64,000 nucleotides of DNA from Cercis canadensis (taxonomy: Eukaryota > Streptophyta > Magnoliopsida > Fabales > Fabaceae). Position numbers and translations under genes: made by a program. The notes under the pieces were generated by a model. It was not told the origin of the DNA. It worked only from the letters and a program-made list of their open reading frames with translations, and did not search any database. Below are positions 33,145 through 45,795 of the stretch, piece after piece. The stretch lies in contig QAOA01003202.1 of the NCBI GenBank assembly GCA_003255065.1, forward strand, positions 529,791-593,790, in the 5' to 3' direction. Each line of letters begins with the position of its first letter. Position 1 is the stretch's first letter.

Positions 33145-33820
33145 TGATGTCAATTAGCTTGCTACATGCCCTAACCCTAGGAGTGTTCATGATCCCTTGC
33201 TTGGAGTTGGAGGCCCGATGACTAGAAGCAGAGCTAAGCGAGTGAGAGAGGCATTGTTGAGCCTAGTCCAAGAGGTGCAGACCAAAGAAAGAGCAGCTGG
33301 GCCAAGTTCAGAGTTGAGATGGATCATTTATCTGTCTCTTGTAGAAGGTGCACATGGGCCAGCTTGGAGCCCAAGTTTGGAGCAGACCAAAAATAATGTT
33401 TAATTTAATTAGTTTTATTTTTGAGCATTTATGTTTATGGGCCAAAACGTTTAATTAGTTTTAAATTCGTTTTTTTAATATTTTGGGCCTTTATGTCTAT
33501 GGGCCAAACTGGGTATTAGGGTTTTATTAACTTTCTTAGAGGATCCATCATAGCTTGTAGCCTCCTAGCCGAATTGCCTATATAAGGAATTCGTGTATGC
33601 CTTTGCAAAACAGTTTTGGAGATTAATAGTATTCAGTTTTTGAATTATTGAGTTTCTCTGGATTGAGAGCTTCCCTGTTGTTCTTGGGCAAAAAACTTGA
33701 ACTTGAACTTACCAAGGATCCTTTCTTGCTAAGGGTGAACCCTATTGAGATAACCAAGGTCATCCCACAGTTTGGTATCCAGACACTCCGTTTCGATCCT
33801 TCGGGTACGCGAACGCATCA
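33145..33820 (+). repeat. 5' LTR of gypsy element 1
   Basis: 676 bp, ending GAACGCATCA. The first 30 bp carry more differences from the 3' LTR than the rest. Confidence 0.9.
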
Positions 33821-33822
33821 TT

Positions 33823-33834
33823 TGGTATCAGAGC
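33823..33834 (+). promoter_or_regulatory. primer binding site of gypsy element 1
   Basis: TGGTATCAGAGC, a perfect initiator tRNA-Met site, lies 2 bp after the LTR. Confidence 0.9.
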
Positions 33835-34870
33835 TTTGGCTCCTTCGAGTTTCAATCGGTATTCCTAAAACCCCCTATTCTATTTTTAGTTTATCTATCT
33901 TATTTGTTTGAGTCAATCATCTTCTATCCCCTTTCTATTAAGTCAGTTTTTGTCTTTTATTTTTCCTATAAATTTCATTCTTCGTTATGTTCTTTAAGTT
34001 TTTGGTCAAGTTATTCCTATTATTTTTGTTCGGATCATTAATTGATCATTTTTTTTCTTGTTTTCCTTGTTTGTGTTTAAGAGTCCACGTCCTAGGCTAA
34101 AATTGCCTAGAGGTGGCGGCTGTTTCAATTGCAATAGCAAATCCTAGTTGTTCGTCGAGTCCTAGTCAAGTTTAAAAAAAAAAAAAAAAACAAAGAGAGA
34201 CAGATTCTGCAAAACAAACAAATCAAAAAAAAAAAAAAAAAGATTAGCAAAATCTGTTCTTGTGAAAAGAAAATAAAAAAAAAGGACTATTTGGACTCAC
34301 TTACTTGAAAAGGTCATAACTTTCAGCTCGTTTGGAGTTACAGAACCCGTGACCCGGCATTTCGAAGCTCGTTCAGAGACCTTCGACTTGGAAACTGGGT
34401 AAACCTAGTTGGTGCCATTTTCGGGCTCAAAATCCTTCAAAAACATCTATTTCGGGCTGTTTTCTGTAATCTGCTGATTTTCTTTCAATTTGTTGCTGTT
34501 TTCTAGATTCCTTTGTTCTTTTCTTGTCCAAACCAACACCCTTGCTCATTATTTATATTCAAAAGTCTTGGTCATTTATTTTATTTTATTTTATTTCTTT
34601 TTCCTTCTTGGAGTTCTTGTTTTGCTTCCTTGTCATCTTTTTTTTTTTTTTGCTTCCTTATCTTATTTATTTTTATTCAACACCCTTGTTTGGCTTTCTT
34701 GTCATTTTTTTTTCTATCATCTTTTCTCCTTGATAAATTCTTGGCAAGTTCTTGTTTAAGGGCTTCTAAGGAAATTTGAGTGGAAAAAGGCAAGAGTGGT
34801 GAGTGCATTATCGGGAAAAAGCCAATTGAGTGTAAACACGAGTGAAACACGTGATGTGAGTGTGTGCAAC
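33835..34870 (+). other. untranslated leader of gypsy element 1
   Basis: Pyrimidine-rich with poly(A) tracts at 34172-34187 and 34227-34242. No conserved frame. This is the usual place of packaging signals. Confidence 0.6.
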
Positions 34871-35680
34871 ATGGAACAGGAAGAACCATTCACCAAAAGT
34901 CATATGGATGCATATATGAACGCAATTCAGGACCAAATTGCAGCATTACGAATGGGCACTGAGGACAGATTAGAGAGGTTAGAAAACCTAGTTTCACCTA
35001 AGACAAAAACTAAAACAACTAGACCCTTTCGGTATTCTGAGGAAGAGGAAGAAGACTATTCTGAGGTTGAAATCGAGACCAAAATAGAGAGGAGGGCAGC
35101 CCCTCGTCGTGATAATAACCTGGGGAGTATAAAAATGAGAATTCCTACCTTTCAAGGTAAGAGTGATCTTGAACTTTACCTAGATTGGGAGAGGAAAGTG
35201 GAACATGTTTTTGAGTGCCATGAATACTCTGAAGAAAAGAAAGTAAAGCTGGCAATAGTTGAATTCACTGATTATGCTAGTATTTGGTGGGATCAGCTAG
35301 TGATTAACAGGCGTAGAGATGGTGAGAGACCTATTCGGTCATGGGCTGATATGAGAGCCGTGATGAGGAAACGGTTTGTACCTAGACATTACTATAGAGA
35401 TTGTTTCAAGAAATTGCAAGATTTGAAACAAGGATCTATGAGTGTGGCTGAGTACAACAGTGAGATGGAGATAGCCATGATGAGGGCTAGTATTGATGAG
35501 AACCGTGAGGCAACCATGGCACGGTATATTAGTGGCTTGAAGCGAGAGATTGCTGAAGTGGTGGAGATGAGTCACTATGTAGAGATGGAGGACTTGGTAC
35601 ATAAAGCCGAGCATGTAGAGCGACAGTTGAAGGCTAGAGCAGCTTCTAGATTTGGTGTGCCTTCCAGAACTTCAAACTAG
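34871..35680 (+). pseudogene. gag of gypsy element 1 (capsid part)
   Basis: I start it at the ATG 34871, since the frame upstream has no ATG. It contains the retrotransposon gag core: IKMRIPTFQGKSDLELYLDW, EFTDYASIWWDQL and RFVPRHYYRDCFKKLQDLKQ. A TAG at 35678-35680 ends it. The same frame continues afterwards into the zinc knuckle (35816-35870, CYRCQGRGHISSEC, CX2CX4HX4C), so the stop is a nonsense mutation rather than a natural end. Confidence 0.88.
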
Positions 35681-36876
35681 AAATCAAATTGGAAGGATAA
35701 TCCTCACACAGCTCTAAAGCCAAGAGACGACACAAGACCAAAGCCTACAGGTTCTACTCCTATTTCCCAAGGTAAAACAGACTATAACTCTTCTTCTAAG
35801 TCACGTGACATCAAATGCTACAGGTGTCAAGGACGTGGACATATATCTTCTGAATGTCCCAATAGAAGGAAAGTTGTTATGCTTGCTACTGGTGAGTATG
35901 ATAGTGAGGAGGAATCTACTGTTACACCTGGTTGTGAAGACATGCCACCCTTAGAAGATGCTAGTGACGTGGAGGGAATTGATGACTCCCTTCCAGATCA
36001 GTATTTGATGGTGTTTAGGCGTGTGCTCAACATGCAACCGAGGGAAGATGACATCGAAGAACACCGCGAGCATATCTTTCAAAATCGATGCTTGGTGGGA
36101 GACAAGGTATGTAGCGTTATTATTGATAGTGGATATTGTACTAATGTTGCTAGTACCTTGGCCGTAGAAAAGTTGAATTTACCTACTATTCCATACCCCT
36201 CGCCTTATAGGCTAAGGTGGTTGAATGATAGAGGAGACCTATGGGTAAACAAGCAAGTTAGGATTGCATTTGCCTTTAGCACTTTTAAAGATGAAATACT
36301 GTGTGATGTGGTGCCTATGCATGCTTGTCATATTTTGTTGGGTGACGACCATGGCAGTTTGATAGGCGAGTGAAGTATGACGGATACAATAACACTTACA
36401 CCGTCTACAAGAATGACAAGGCCACTTTGTTGAAACCTTTAAAACCTGCTCTTGCATATGCGGATCAAGCAAAGATTACAAAAGAATGTAAAGAAAGAGA
36501 AGAAAAAGCAGCCAAAGAAAAAGAGGTTGAGAGAGAAAAAGAAAAAAGTACGGACAAAAAGAGTGAGAGGAGACAAAAAGTGAGTGCTTTTGCACAAAAA
36601 AGTGAGGTCAAGAGTGTTCTATTGTCTAAGCCAACCCTTCTTGTACTTATGTACAAGGATGTTTATTTTACTAACTCTCTTAACCCTTCTTTGCCTAGTG
36701 TGGTTGTTTCTTTGATGCAGGAATTTAGTGATATTTTCCCTGAAGAGATACCACATGGTTTGCCTCCCTTGAGGGGCATAGAGCACAGATTGACTTTGTT
36801 CCTGGATCGACTATCCCTAATAAACCAGCCTACCGAGCTAATCCTGACGAGACAAAGGAAATTCAAAGGCAAGTAG
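35681..36876 (+). pseudogene. nucleocapsid-protease-linker of gypsy element 1
   Basis: Zinc knuckle, then an aspartic protease with VIIDSGYCTNVAS (catalytic Asp). A frameshift near 36342 (two extra bases by comparison with the reading of the family) moves the continuation into the frame 36370-36876, which has a Lys/Glu-rich linker and [21 protein letters not shown] one-base loss near 36786 shifts it again before RT. Confidence 0.8.
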
Positions 36877-36899
36877 ATGAGCTCATACAAAAGGGATTC

Positions 36900-39596
36900 G
36901 TGAAAAAAAGTCTAAGCCCATGTTCAGTTCCAGTTATCTTGGTGCCAAAGAAAGACGGGACATGGCGCATGTGTGTGGATTGCCGAGCCATCAACCAAAT
37001 CACGGTTAAGTATAGACATCCTATCCCTAGATTAGATGACATGCTTGATGAGTTGTATGGTTCTAGTGTCTTTTCTAAGATAGATTTAAAGAATGGATAC
37101 TACCAAATTCGCATGAAAGAAGGAGATGAGTGGAAAACTGCATTTAAAACAAAATATGGTTTGTATGAGTGGTTAGTAATGCCTTTCGGTTTAACTAATG
37201 CACCTAGCACTTTCATGAGACTAATGAACCATGTTTTGCGTGCCTTTATTGGAAAATTTGTGGTGGTTTATTTTGATGATATCCTAGTTTATAGTAAAAC
37301 CCTAGATGATCATGCATCACACTTGCATGATGTCTTTATTGCTTTGAGAGAACATAAATTGTATGCTAATTTTAAGAAGTGTGCATTTTGTTCCGATTCT
37401 GTTATATTTCTTGGGTTTGTTGTAAGTTCTAAGGGTATTAGCATGGATGAGGAGAAGGTTAAGGCAATCCGAGATTGGCCTACACCTAAGAATGCGAATG
37501 AGGTAAGATCTTTCCATGGCTTGGCTAGTTTTTATAGGCGGTTTGTAAAGAATTTCAGCACCATAGCCGCACCCCTAAATGAACTAGTTAAGAAAAATGT
37601 GAGTTTTAAGTGGGGCGAGGAACAAGAGAGGGCATTTACCACTTTAAAGGAAACTTTAACTAGTGCTCCTCTTTTATGTTTGCCTAACTTTGACAGAGCT
37701 TTTGAGATTGAATGTGATGCTTCAGGTATTGGAATAGGGGCTGTTTTGATGCAGGATTCCAAGCCTATTGCATATTTCAGTGAGAAGCTTAATGGGGCAG
37801 CATTAAATTATCCCACTTATGACAAAGAGCTTTATGCTCTAGTGAGGACTCTCCAAACGTGGCAGCACTATCTATGGCCTCGGGAATTCATCATTCATTC
37901 GGATCATGAGAGCTTGAAGTATTTGAAATCCCAAGGTAAGTTAAATAAGAGACATGCCAAATGGTTAGAGTTCATTGAGACGTTCCCCTATGTTATTAAA
38001 TATAAAGCTGGGAAGGAGAATGTCGTTGCTGATGCCTTGTCTAGAAGGTATACTTTAATTACTTCTTTGCATGCTAAGCTATTAGGTTTTGAGCTTATCA
38101 AAGACTTGTATGAATCTGATTCTGATTTCGGTCAACTATGGATTGCTTGTGCTAAGTATGCTAGTGGTGATTATTATAGGCATGATGGGTACTTGTTTAA
38201 GAAAGATAAATTATGTGTGCCTGCATGTTCTATACGTGATTTGCTTGTTAGAGAGACGCATGGTGGTGGCCTAATGGGGCACTTTGGTGTTAAAAAGACT
38301 TTGGATATTTTACATGAACATTTTTATTGGCCTCACATGAAACATGATGTGCTTTCTATTTGTGACAAGTGTATTACTTGTAAACAGGCCAAGTCCAAAG
38401 TTATGCCACATGGACTTTATACACCATTGCCTATACCTAGTCAACCTTGGATTGATATTTCTATGGATTTTGTGCTAGGGCTGCCAAGGTCACCAAGTGG
38501 GAAAGATAGTATCTTTGTAGTTGTTGATAGGTTTAGCAAGATGGCTCACTTTATTGCTTGTGTTAAAACTAATGATACAACACACATTGCTGACTTGTTC
38601 TTTAAAGAAATAGTGCGCTTGCATGGTTTACCTAGAACAATAGTGAGTGATAGAGATGTGAAGTTCCTAAGTCACTTTTGGCGAACCCTATGGGGTCGAT
38701 TGGGGACTAAGCTTCTATTTTCTACGGTTGCACATCCTCAGACAGATGGGCAAACTGAGGTTGTTAATAGAACACTTGCTACTATATTGCGTGCTATTAT
38801 GCAAAAGAATCTTCAGCGTTGGGAACAATCTTTGCCGCATGTTGAGTTTGCTTATAATCGCACTGTACACTCTACTACTTCTTATTCCCCTTTTGAGATT
38901 GTTTATGGATATAATCCTTTAACTCCCTTGGATATTTTACCTTTGCCTACTAATGAGTTTGCTCATCTTGATGGTAAGCACAAGGCAGATTTTGTTAGAG
39001 ACTTGCATTCCAAGGTTCGGGCTAATATTGAGAAGAAGAATGAGCAGTATGCTAGGCAAGCCAACAAGGGACGAACTAGGGTTATATTCGAACCAGGTGA
39101 TTGGGTTTGGGTACACCTTAGGAAGGGACGGTTTCCTACCCAACGAAAATCAAAGTTGCACCCTCGAGGAGATGGGCCGTTTGAGGTCCTTAAGCGGATT
39201 AATGACAGTGCCTACAAAATTAATCTTCCTGGTGAGTATAGCAATGTTAGTGCTACTTTTAATGTTGCTGACTTAACCTTGTTTGATGTAGGTGATGATT
39301 CAGATTCGAAGACGAATCCTTCTGAGGAGGGAGGGAATGATGCGAATCAGCTTGCTATATGCCCTAACCGTAGGAGTGTTCATGATCCCTTGCTTGGAGT
39401 TGGAGGCCCGATGACAAGAAGCAGAGCTAAGCGAGTGAGAGAGGCATTGTTGAGCCTAGTCCAAGAGGTGCAGACCAAAGAAAGAGCAGCTGGGCCAAGT
39501 TCAGAGTTGAGATGGATCACTTATCTGTCTCTTGTAGAAGGTGCACATGGGCCAGCTTGGAGCCCAAGTTTGGAGCAGGCCAACAATAATGTTTAA
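36900..39596 (+). CDS. RT-RNase H-integrase of gypsy element 1, open through 898 codons
   Basis: Intact frame. The RT has [18 protein letters not shown] and the catalytic YFDDILVYS. The RNase H has [16 protein letters not shown] and ends [13 protein letters not shown]. The integrase has an HHCC zinc finger ([20 protein letters not shown] ... CDKCITC), a DDE core ([22 protein letters not shown]) and a GPY/F-like [11 protein letters not shown]. No chromodomain follows. The frame instead runs 86 codons into the 3' LTR, with [16 protein letters not shown], resembling the integrase tail of centromeric CRM elements. The upstream frameshifts mean it is not translated as part of a gag-pol protein. 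Confidence 0.92.
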   Translation: MKKSLSPCSVPVILVPKKDGTWRMCVDCRAINQITVKYRHPIPRLDDMLDELYGSSVFSKIDLKNGYYQIRMKEGDEWKTAFKTKYGLYEWLVMPFGLTNAPSTFMRLMNHVLRAFIGKFVVVYFDDILVYSKTLDDHASHLHDVFIALREHKLYANFKKCAFCSDSVIFLGFVVSSKGISMDEEKVKAIRDWPTPKNANEVRSFHGLASFYRRFVKNFSTIAAPLNELVKKNVSFKWGEEQERAFTTLKETLTSAPLLCLPNFDRAFEIECDASGIGIGAVLMQDSKPIAYFSEKLNGAALNYPTYDKELYALVRTLQTWQHYLWPREFIIHSDHESLKYLKSQGKLNKRHAKWLEFIETFPYVIKYKAGKENVVADALSRRYTLITSLHAKLLGFELIKDLYESDSDFGQLWIACAKYASGDYYRHDGYLFKKDKLCVPACSIRDLLVRETHGGGLMGHFGVKKTLDILHEHFYWPHMKHDVLSICDKCITCKQAKSKVMPHGLYTPLPIPSQPWIDISMDFVLGLPRSPSGKDSIFVVVDRFSKMAHFIACVKTNDTTHIADLFFKEIVRLHGLPRTIVSDRDVKFLSHFWRTLWGRLGTKLLFSTVAHPQTDGQTEVVNRTLATILRAIMQKNLQRWEQSLPHVEFAYNRTVHSTTSYSPFEIVYGYNPLTPLDILPLPTNEFAHLDGKHKADFVRDLHSKVRANIEKKNEQYARQANKGRTRVIFEPGDWVWVHLRKGRFPTQRKSKLHPRGDGPFEVLKRINDSAYKINLPGEYSNVSATFNVADLTLFDVGDDSDSKTNPSEEGGNDANQLAICPNRRSVHDPLLGVGGPMTRSRAKRVREALLSLVQEVQTKERAAGPSSELRWITYLSLVEGAHGPAWSPSLEQANNNV
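39322..39337 (+). promoter_or_regulatory. polypurine tract of gypsy element 1
   Basis: GAGGAGGGAGGGAA lies directly before the 3' LTR, inside the coding frame. Confidence 0.85.
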
Positions 39597-40012
39597 TTTA
39601 ATTACTTTTATTTTTGGGCCTTTATGTTTATGGGCCAAAACGTTTAATTAGTTTTAAATTCATTTTTTAATATTTTGGGCCTTTATGTCTATGGGCCAAA
39701 CTGGGTATTAGGGTTTTATTAACTTTCTTAGAGGATCCATCATAGCTTGTAGCCTCCTAGCCGAATTGCCTATATAAGGAATTCGTGTATGCCTTTGCAA
39801 AACAGTTTTGGAGATTAATAGTATTCAGTTTCTGAATTATTGAGTTTCTCTGGATTGAGAGCTTCCCTGTTGTTCTTGGGCAAAGAACTTGAACTTGAAC
39901 TTACCAAGGATCCTTCCTTGCTAAGGGTTCACCCTATTGAGATAACCAAGGTCATCCCACAGTTTGGTATCCAGACACTCCGTTTCGATCCTTCGGGTAC
40001 GCGAACGCATCA
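39338..40012 (+). repeat. 3' LTR of gypsy element 1
   Basis: 675 bp, TGATGCG to CGCATCA. Its first 259 bp are coding for the integrase tail. Confidence 0.92.
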
Positions 40013-40243
40013 CAAGGACAACCTAAAACATTGAGGGGAACCTCAAAGCAAGAAAAACAATTGCCACTAGCCTCACACAGAATGGATACTTGGCCAAAAA
40101 GTAATGGAAAAAGTGGCCAAAACCCTAAAAAGAACAAAAACTCAAATACAAGCAAGGTGAATCAGGGGGAAATTAAAAGTCAGTTTTACTACTAATAATA
40201 TTGATTCAAAGATAGAACAATTCCCGGCAACGGCGCCAAAATT
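40013..40243 (-). mobile_element. Athila-type element, short piece of internal region with primer site
   Basis: On the minus strand, TTGGCGCCGTTGCCGGGAA (about 40222-40240) directly follows the LTR end at 40244. This is the tRNA-Asp-type primer site known from Athila/Tat gypsy elements. About 200 bp of leader remain before the sequence meets the 3' LTR of gypsy element 1. No gag was found. Confidence 0.7.
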
Positions 40244-41667
40244 TGATGAGCTGCCGAGGCTCCTCAAATTAATTAAAGTTTAAGGTCAATTACCTAAGCT
40301 ACTTGTAGCATAAGGCAGCCCTAAGTCGAACCTAAGGATTATTCTGAGTAGTGAATCATATTTAGAAACATATCAATAGGAGGGTTTTGTTTGTTCAAGT
40401 GTTTGACAAAAATTAATTATAAGTGGTAAACTTTAGGAAAAACAACCAATCCAAGTCTTAACTGATTCTGATTTTAATCCATCATTGATTTTCAATGATC
40501 CATTCAATTATTAACCATGTTCTTGGCCTTAGAAAACATCAAGAAGCCTCTCAGTCCTCTATGGATGTCCACTGGTTAAGCAACCAGAATTTAGAATTAA
40601 CTAAGACTAAATGAATTAAGCAAACATTCAAGTCCAGTTTTACCTAGATCCAGCCAAGGTAATTAATCCATCCAAAAGCTCAAAAACATTAATCAACCTT
40701 TAAGTTCCTCTTTATTCACATGTAATTAAGCAATCACACATGAAGATCCAAATTCGAATTTAACAATTCAAACAAAATAGTTCAGAGGAAGCAAGAAGTA
40801 AATTAATCATTAAATGAATAACAATTAAAGCATAATCTCAAAATCAATAATCAGAACAGCCAAAACCTAGATTGATTTGATGAATTAGCCCTCTATGAAT
40901 AAGAGAAGCCAAGTTCTTACAAAATATCTAGAGGGAAAACTTAAAGACTAAGAAAAACTAGAAAGCTATCTAAAATACCCTAATGCCCTCATTATGATTT
41001 TCGGCTGCTGCTTCCTCTTGAACATATAGACCTCCAAAATTACATGCACACCCAAATTGCCCTTAGGGTACACTTGTTCCCATGGGCCTTAGTATTCATT
41101 GGGCTTTGGTTTGGGCTCATTTGGACTTGTAATGAGGAAGTTAGGCCCATTTAAGTGTCAACAGGTTTCTGAAACCATTAGCTAACTTCGACTGGAAATA
41201 AGACCATCTAAACTATATAATATGGTTAACCAGTCTGCATAAAACTTGAAGCTCTGTCTGTTAGCTTTCCAATGGGACCTGTTTCAAGTCCATATGACAT
41301 TTACAACTCAAGTTATGGCCCAAACACTGCATGTAGATCAGGATCCTGCGACAACATGTCTTCTCTGGCTTCCAGGTTGCATATGACCTTCTGGTCATCC
41401 GAATTGGCTTTGGAGCCCTGTATTAAAGTTGTAGATAATTCTCTCAGCTTTCTGACAAGGTATGACTCGTAATTTTTAGACATCCAGAACTTAAATATCC
41501 ATGAAACACAGAGACAGCATAAAATGCTCAGTATTGCTGAAAAATGCAATTAGGCACAAATGGATCCAAAGTCATGAAATGAGGTCCAAGTCTACTCAAT
41601 TCAACCCAAAAGAGGTTTAAAAGACTAAATATGAGGGATAACTATTGTATAAAAAGTTTATTCATCA
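40244..41667 (-). repeat. full-length Athila-type LTR (1424 bp)
   Basis: On the minus strand it begins TGATGAATAAAC and ends CAGCTCATCA, with the primer site next to it. It is the same LTR type as the outer LTR at 59584-62497, which has the opposite orientation, including GCTACAAGTAGCTT and GAGCCTCG.CAGCTCATCA near the end. Confidence 0.8.
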
Positions 41668-42622
41668 AATATCCATATAAATCACAAAGATCTCCATGAA
41701 TTCATACAAAGATTAAAGCAAGGCAGAAATTCAAAGAAGAAGAAATTGCATTAAGTTTAATCCAATTAAGAACATAATCTCAAAATAAAAACCGAATTTA
41801 ATCAAGAGTCTAACTTGGTTACAAGGATTCTACTCCTCCATGGTCATGAAATCCAAGCTCCAATGGAAAAGTGCAGTCATAAATCAAAGAGCTCCAAAAT
41901 TTTCAAGAAAGAAAACAAAAGCTGCCTAGTCTAGTCTAGAATTCATAACTCGTCTGCCTCCTTTATCTGATTATAACTTCCTAATTTTCATGCACACCCA
42001 ATTTACCCCTAACCTAGTTTAAACCTCTGGACCTCAGCTTCAAATGAGCTCTGGTTTGGGCCTAATTGGGCCTGAATTAAGGAAGTTAAGCCCATTTAAG
42101 TCCATCTAGGTCCATATAAGTCTCTGGACTAATCAGCCATTTTTGACAGGCAATAAGACCATTTTAAATTCATAATTTGTTGAACCGTCCTCCATAACAA
42201 TTGAAGCCCGGTGCCTTAGCTTTCCAATGGGACCATTTTTAAGTCCATAGGACATGTACAGAACAAGTTATGGTCCAAACACTGTATGCGGGTCAGGATC
42301 TAGCGGCAGCAACTCTACTCTGATTTCCGGGTTAAATTTGACCCACTGAACATCTAAATTGGCCTTGGAGGTCTGAATGAAAGTTATAGATAATCCTCTT
42401 AGCTTTCCTACAAGGCAAGAATCAAAATTTTTAGACATCCAAAACTAAAGATATACCTGAAATACAGAATAGTGGCAAAACCCTAATAATGCTGAAAAAC
42501 ACACTTAAGCCCAATTTGAACCTAATTAATGAAATATGACCCAAGCCCAATCAAATAAGCCCAAAATAGGATTAGGAGGTTAAAAATGTGGATTAATTAA
42601 TATATAAAAATACTGTTTATCA
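41668..42622 (-). repeat. related LTR, truncated where the 1424-bp LTR begins
   Basis: Matches about 52419-53360 of the solo LTR (for example CATCCATATAAATCACAAAG). It starts on the minus strand at TGATAAACAG (42622) and lacks its last third. Breakage exactly at the LTR border suggests that the Athila-type element had inserted into it. Confidence 0.75.
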
Positions 42623-45600
42623 AGGTGAGATTTTGCTTTTGTAGGTTTTGAGGTTCCAATACAAATAGATATTTATGCAGAAAAACTTATATTTAGGGTA
42701 AGTGGGATTGATCCTGCAAGAAGAACAGAGCTAATCAAGGTAAATGGATTGATTGTGAAGTTTCAAACAAAGTGAATTCACTTTCCCATGGAAAATATTT
42801 TTCTTTGATTTTAAGGATCATGAAGGAGGTATTTTCATGCTTTCCTTATGTAATATGGTATATGCATGAGGCATTCAATCAATCAACTATGTACAATTAT
42901 GTCCATGATGAGACCAACTATGTACAGTTATGTCCATAATGAGACAATGGATAATCTTCATTTTTTTTTTCCTTTTTAATTCTACAAGTTTTAGATATCA
43001 ATATTTCCTAGAGGATGCATAAGGTGTCTGATGGTCAAAGACAAAGAAATGAATGTGAATAGTGGGGTGCCACAATTGACTGATTGATGTCCTAGCAAGG
43101 GCTGGCCTTCTTAATCTTCTAAGAAATGAATGTGAATAGTGGGGTGCCACACTTATCTATACAATGCATATATTTGATGGTCTTGACAATTAGTTGACAC
43201 ATATTGCAGGTCTCAATTCCATTTCTTGATAGTTATATGAGAAATCCTTTAGAATAACCCTTAGACATTCTTTATGTTTTATCAAGTTTATGTGGCCCAG
43301 GGAAAGCTGCAACTAGCAATGCCTATGAATAAAGTCAAAGAAATGAGCAAATTGTCACTTATGGTTAGTTCTGTTCCTAAATTTGACAAAATGTTTTTGT
43401 CAAATATTTCTAGATTTCAATGTCTCTTACTTTTTGGGAAAATAAGAGCCTTGATAAGTTGATAACCTAAAATACTACTTGGGGTTGTGAAGTAAAGTGC
43501 ATGGATTCTAAACCAAGCATTGAAACCTTACAAATTAACAAGAACAAATAGAAGTAGTTGTGCCTAATTGTGTATGGAATATGCAGAGAACAGTTGAAAG
43601 TTGGTTGAGGAAATAGAGGGATGAAGAGAAAAAGATAAGAAAGAGAGAAAGGCATTTGGGTCTTCCTAAACTTGAAAAGCAAGTTGACGGAAGCCGAGTG
43701 ATAGGGGATCCAGCTTGTGCTGCTTTTCGAGCAGTGAACACTGGCTAGGCTGTAGAATGACTACATTCTACTATTGCTGGTGCAGACAACTTTTCTCTAA
43801 GCTCAAATAGAGTACTGAGGCAGTAGGTACTTTCTAAATTCTTTGAGCTTTTTTATGGTATTGTTTTTATCAACTTTTGGACAGAATATGTTGCTAATGC
43901 ATTCTGGCATATATATTCAATCATATTTCCACATAAAGTAAGGGCCATAGATCATATGGACTAATCTCATGTTACTGTGTTTACCATTGAAAATTCATAC
44001 TATTATTAATTAGGAAGTTCCTAATATACGTTCATGTAATCCTTATGTAAATTTCATCTAAGGTAAATTGACTTCAATATTAAATTATTTCTGCAAAATG
44101 TTATTTCCTATAATAGTTATTTTTCCTTCTTCTATGATATGAAAGCTCTACAAGTTTTAAAGAGAAGTGTGGCACTAGGAAAGAAAGTTGTATTTGATTT
44201 GTGATATTTCTACAAAAGGTCAACTCCAATTCAATTCTAAAACTGAGATCCAATTAACATAAGAAGGTAGGATATTCTAATTTTGAGTGGGGCTGATTCT
44301 GAATCCATATTACAATGGCATATTTTATTCGATTTTAAATTTCCATTAAGTTTAAAATTATAGTTTTATATCTTCTCTATATAGCATTGACTCTCTCTCT
44401 CTCTCTCTCTCTTTCTCTCCTATATTCTCCATTCTCATGGGAAGGAACCTTGAAATATGAAACAAAGAAAAGGAATTTCTTGACAAAGGTAGATTTATTT
44501 TTCTTTCATCTTTAGTAGTAAGTCTAATGTTACAAACTCTTTATGGCTCCCTTTTCTTCCATTTTCTATTTTTCATCTTTTATATTTTGCCATATGCTAT
44601 CTCGATCTAATTTTTCTCCATTTTCAAGCAATGATTCCCCAAGCAATTGTTAAAGAAGGTAGAACATGGACAAATAGATTCCTATATGTAGCTTCCAAAT
44701 TTATGTCATTATGCAAAGAGGGATGAGCTACCATGTTGATATCAAACTAGGAGTAAGCAATGAGTGCCTGCGTTGGTGGGTAGGCGATTTAGTGTGTTTG
44801 TGTAAAACATATCTCAAGGGGCTTGAAGTTTTGTAGAAATAATGATAGTGTGGGTGGAGATGATTTTCTTTATATTAATTCTCTCAAGTTTCAAGTTAAT
44901 TTTAATTATGTTTATGTTCTATGGTTCATGATCCATTTGATTTCTTTTTTTTAGTTTAGATTTATATTTTCCAATATGATCTTCTTTTATGTTCAGATTG
45001 TGGTTCTTTTTGCTTTTATTTGTGCAACTATTAATTTTTCTTCCTTTAATTGGGACTAGGTGCACTGAATTTCATGATACCCATTTCTAACATGATTCTT
45101 TTATGCAGTGGCGGATCCAAAAATTTTAACTAGTGGGGGCAAGAAATAGACTATAAATATTTTTACTAAAAGAAAATACTATAAATATGCATAAGCGATA
45201 AAACAATGATATGAAATATACAAAATATAACGTGGTTCAATTTCAATGTGAAACCTACATCCATGGGTGAGAAATGATAATAAATTCAGTAGGCAAAAAG
45301 TAGGAGATTACAAAAGTAATTCTCACTCTCACCAAATTCCCAATTATACTCAATATCTCTCACACATAATACATAATCTCATGGCCAAAAAACCCAAAAT
45401 ACCTAAGCTTTTACAAATTACAATTGCTCTCTATGTGTTTTCATAATTTGAAAATGTAGTATGATTTTTTTCATTTTTAATACTATAAAAAATATCTCTC
45501 TCTATGTGCTAACTATTGAGTGTTGTGGACCTATGGTAAAATCATAGAAGAGGAAAGGGAAAGCTAGTTTAATTCTCTCTGTCTCCCCTTTGATAATTTT

Positions 45601-45795
45601 TTTTCTCCTATCTTCAGTATCACTCTTCACCTCAAGTCTCAAGTGACTTTTGAATTCCATCTTAAACAAATTAGTGGAGTAAATGGGTGGTGCCATGGTG
45701 GGCATTTGGGCTATGTGGAGACAACTTCTAAATTTTCAAAAAAGTTACAAGGGACTAATGCTAAGATTAATGGCTCTGGCCAAAATAAATAGAAT
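42623..45795. other. intergenic, no supported gene
   Basis: A short plus-strand segment at 42640-42740 (EVPIQIDIYAEKLIFRVSGI) looks like a possible exon, but nothing around it supports a gene. A CT microsatellite lies at 44389-44412. Remaining open frames (43274-43741, 45502-45705) show no domain. Confidence 0.4.
44389..44412. repeat. CT microsatellite
   Basis: About 11 uninterrupted CT units followed by TTTCTCTCC. Confidence 0.8.

Larger units (their letters stand above)
33145..40012 (+). mobile_element. Ty3/gypsy LTR retrotransposon, CRM-like chromovirus
   Basis: Complete structure: 5' LTR, tRNA-Met primer site, ~1-kb leader, gag, protease, RT-RNase H-integrase, polypurine tract, 3' LTR. 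LTRs are 676 and 675 bp with about 20 differences by eye (about 97% alike), so insertion was fairly recent. The perfect inversion TGATGCG...CGCATCA bounds the 3' LTR. There are three lesions: a TAG in gag and two frameshifts before RT. The flanks (CATTA and CAAGG) do not match, so one side has been rearranged or lies on another contig. I infer the CRM clade from the gag type and from the pol frame entering the LTR. Confidence 0.92.

Noticed and set aside
42640..42740. Possible exon EVPIQIDIYAEKLIFRVSGI
   Set aside because: Short, isolated, not assignable to a family.
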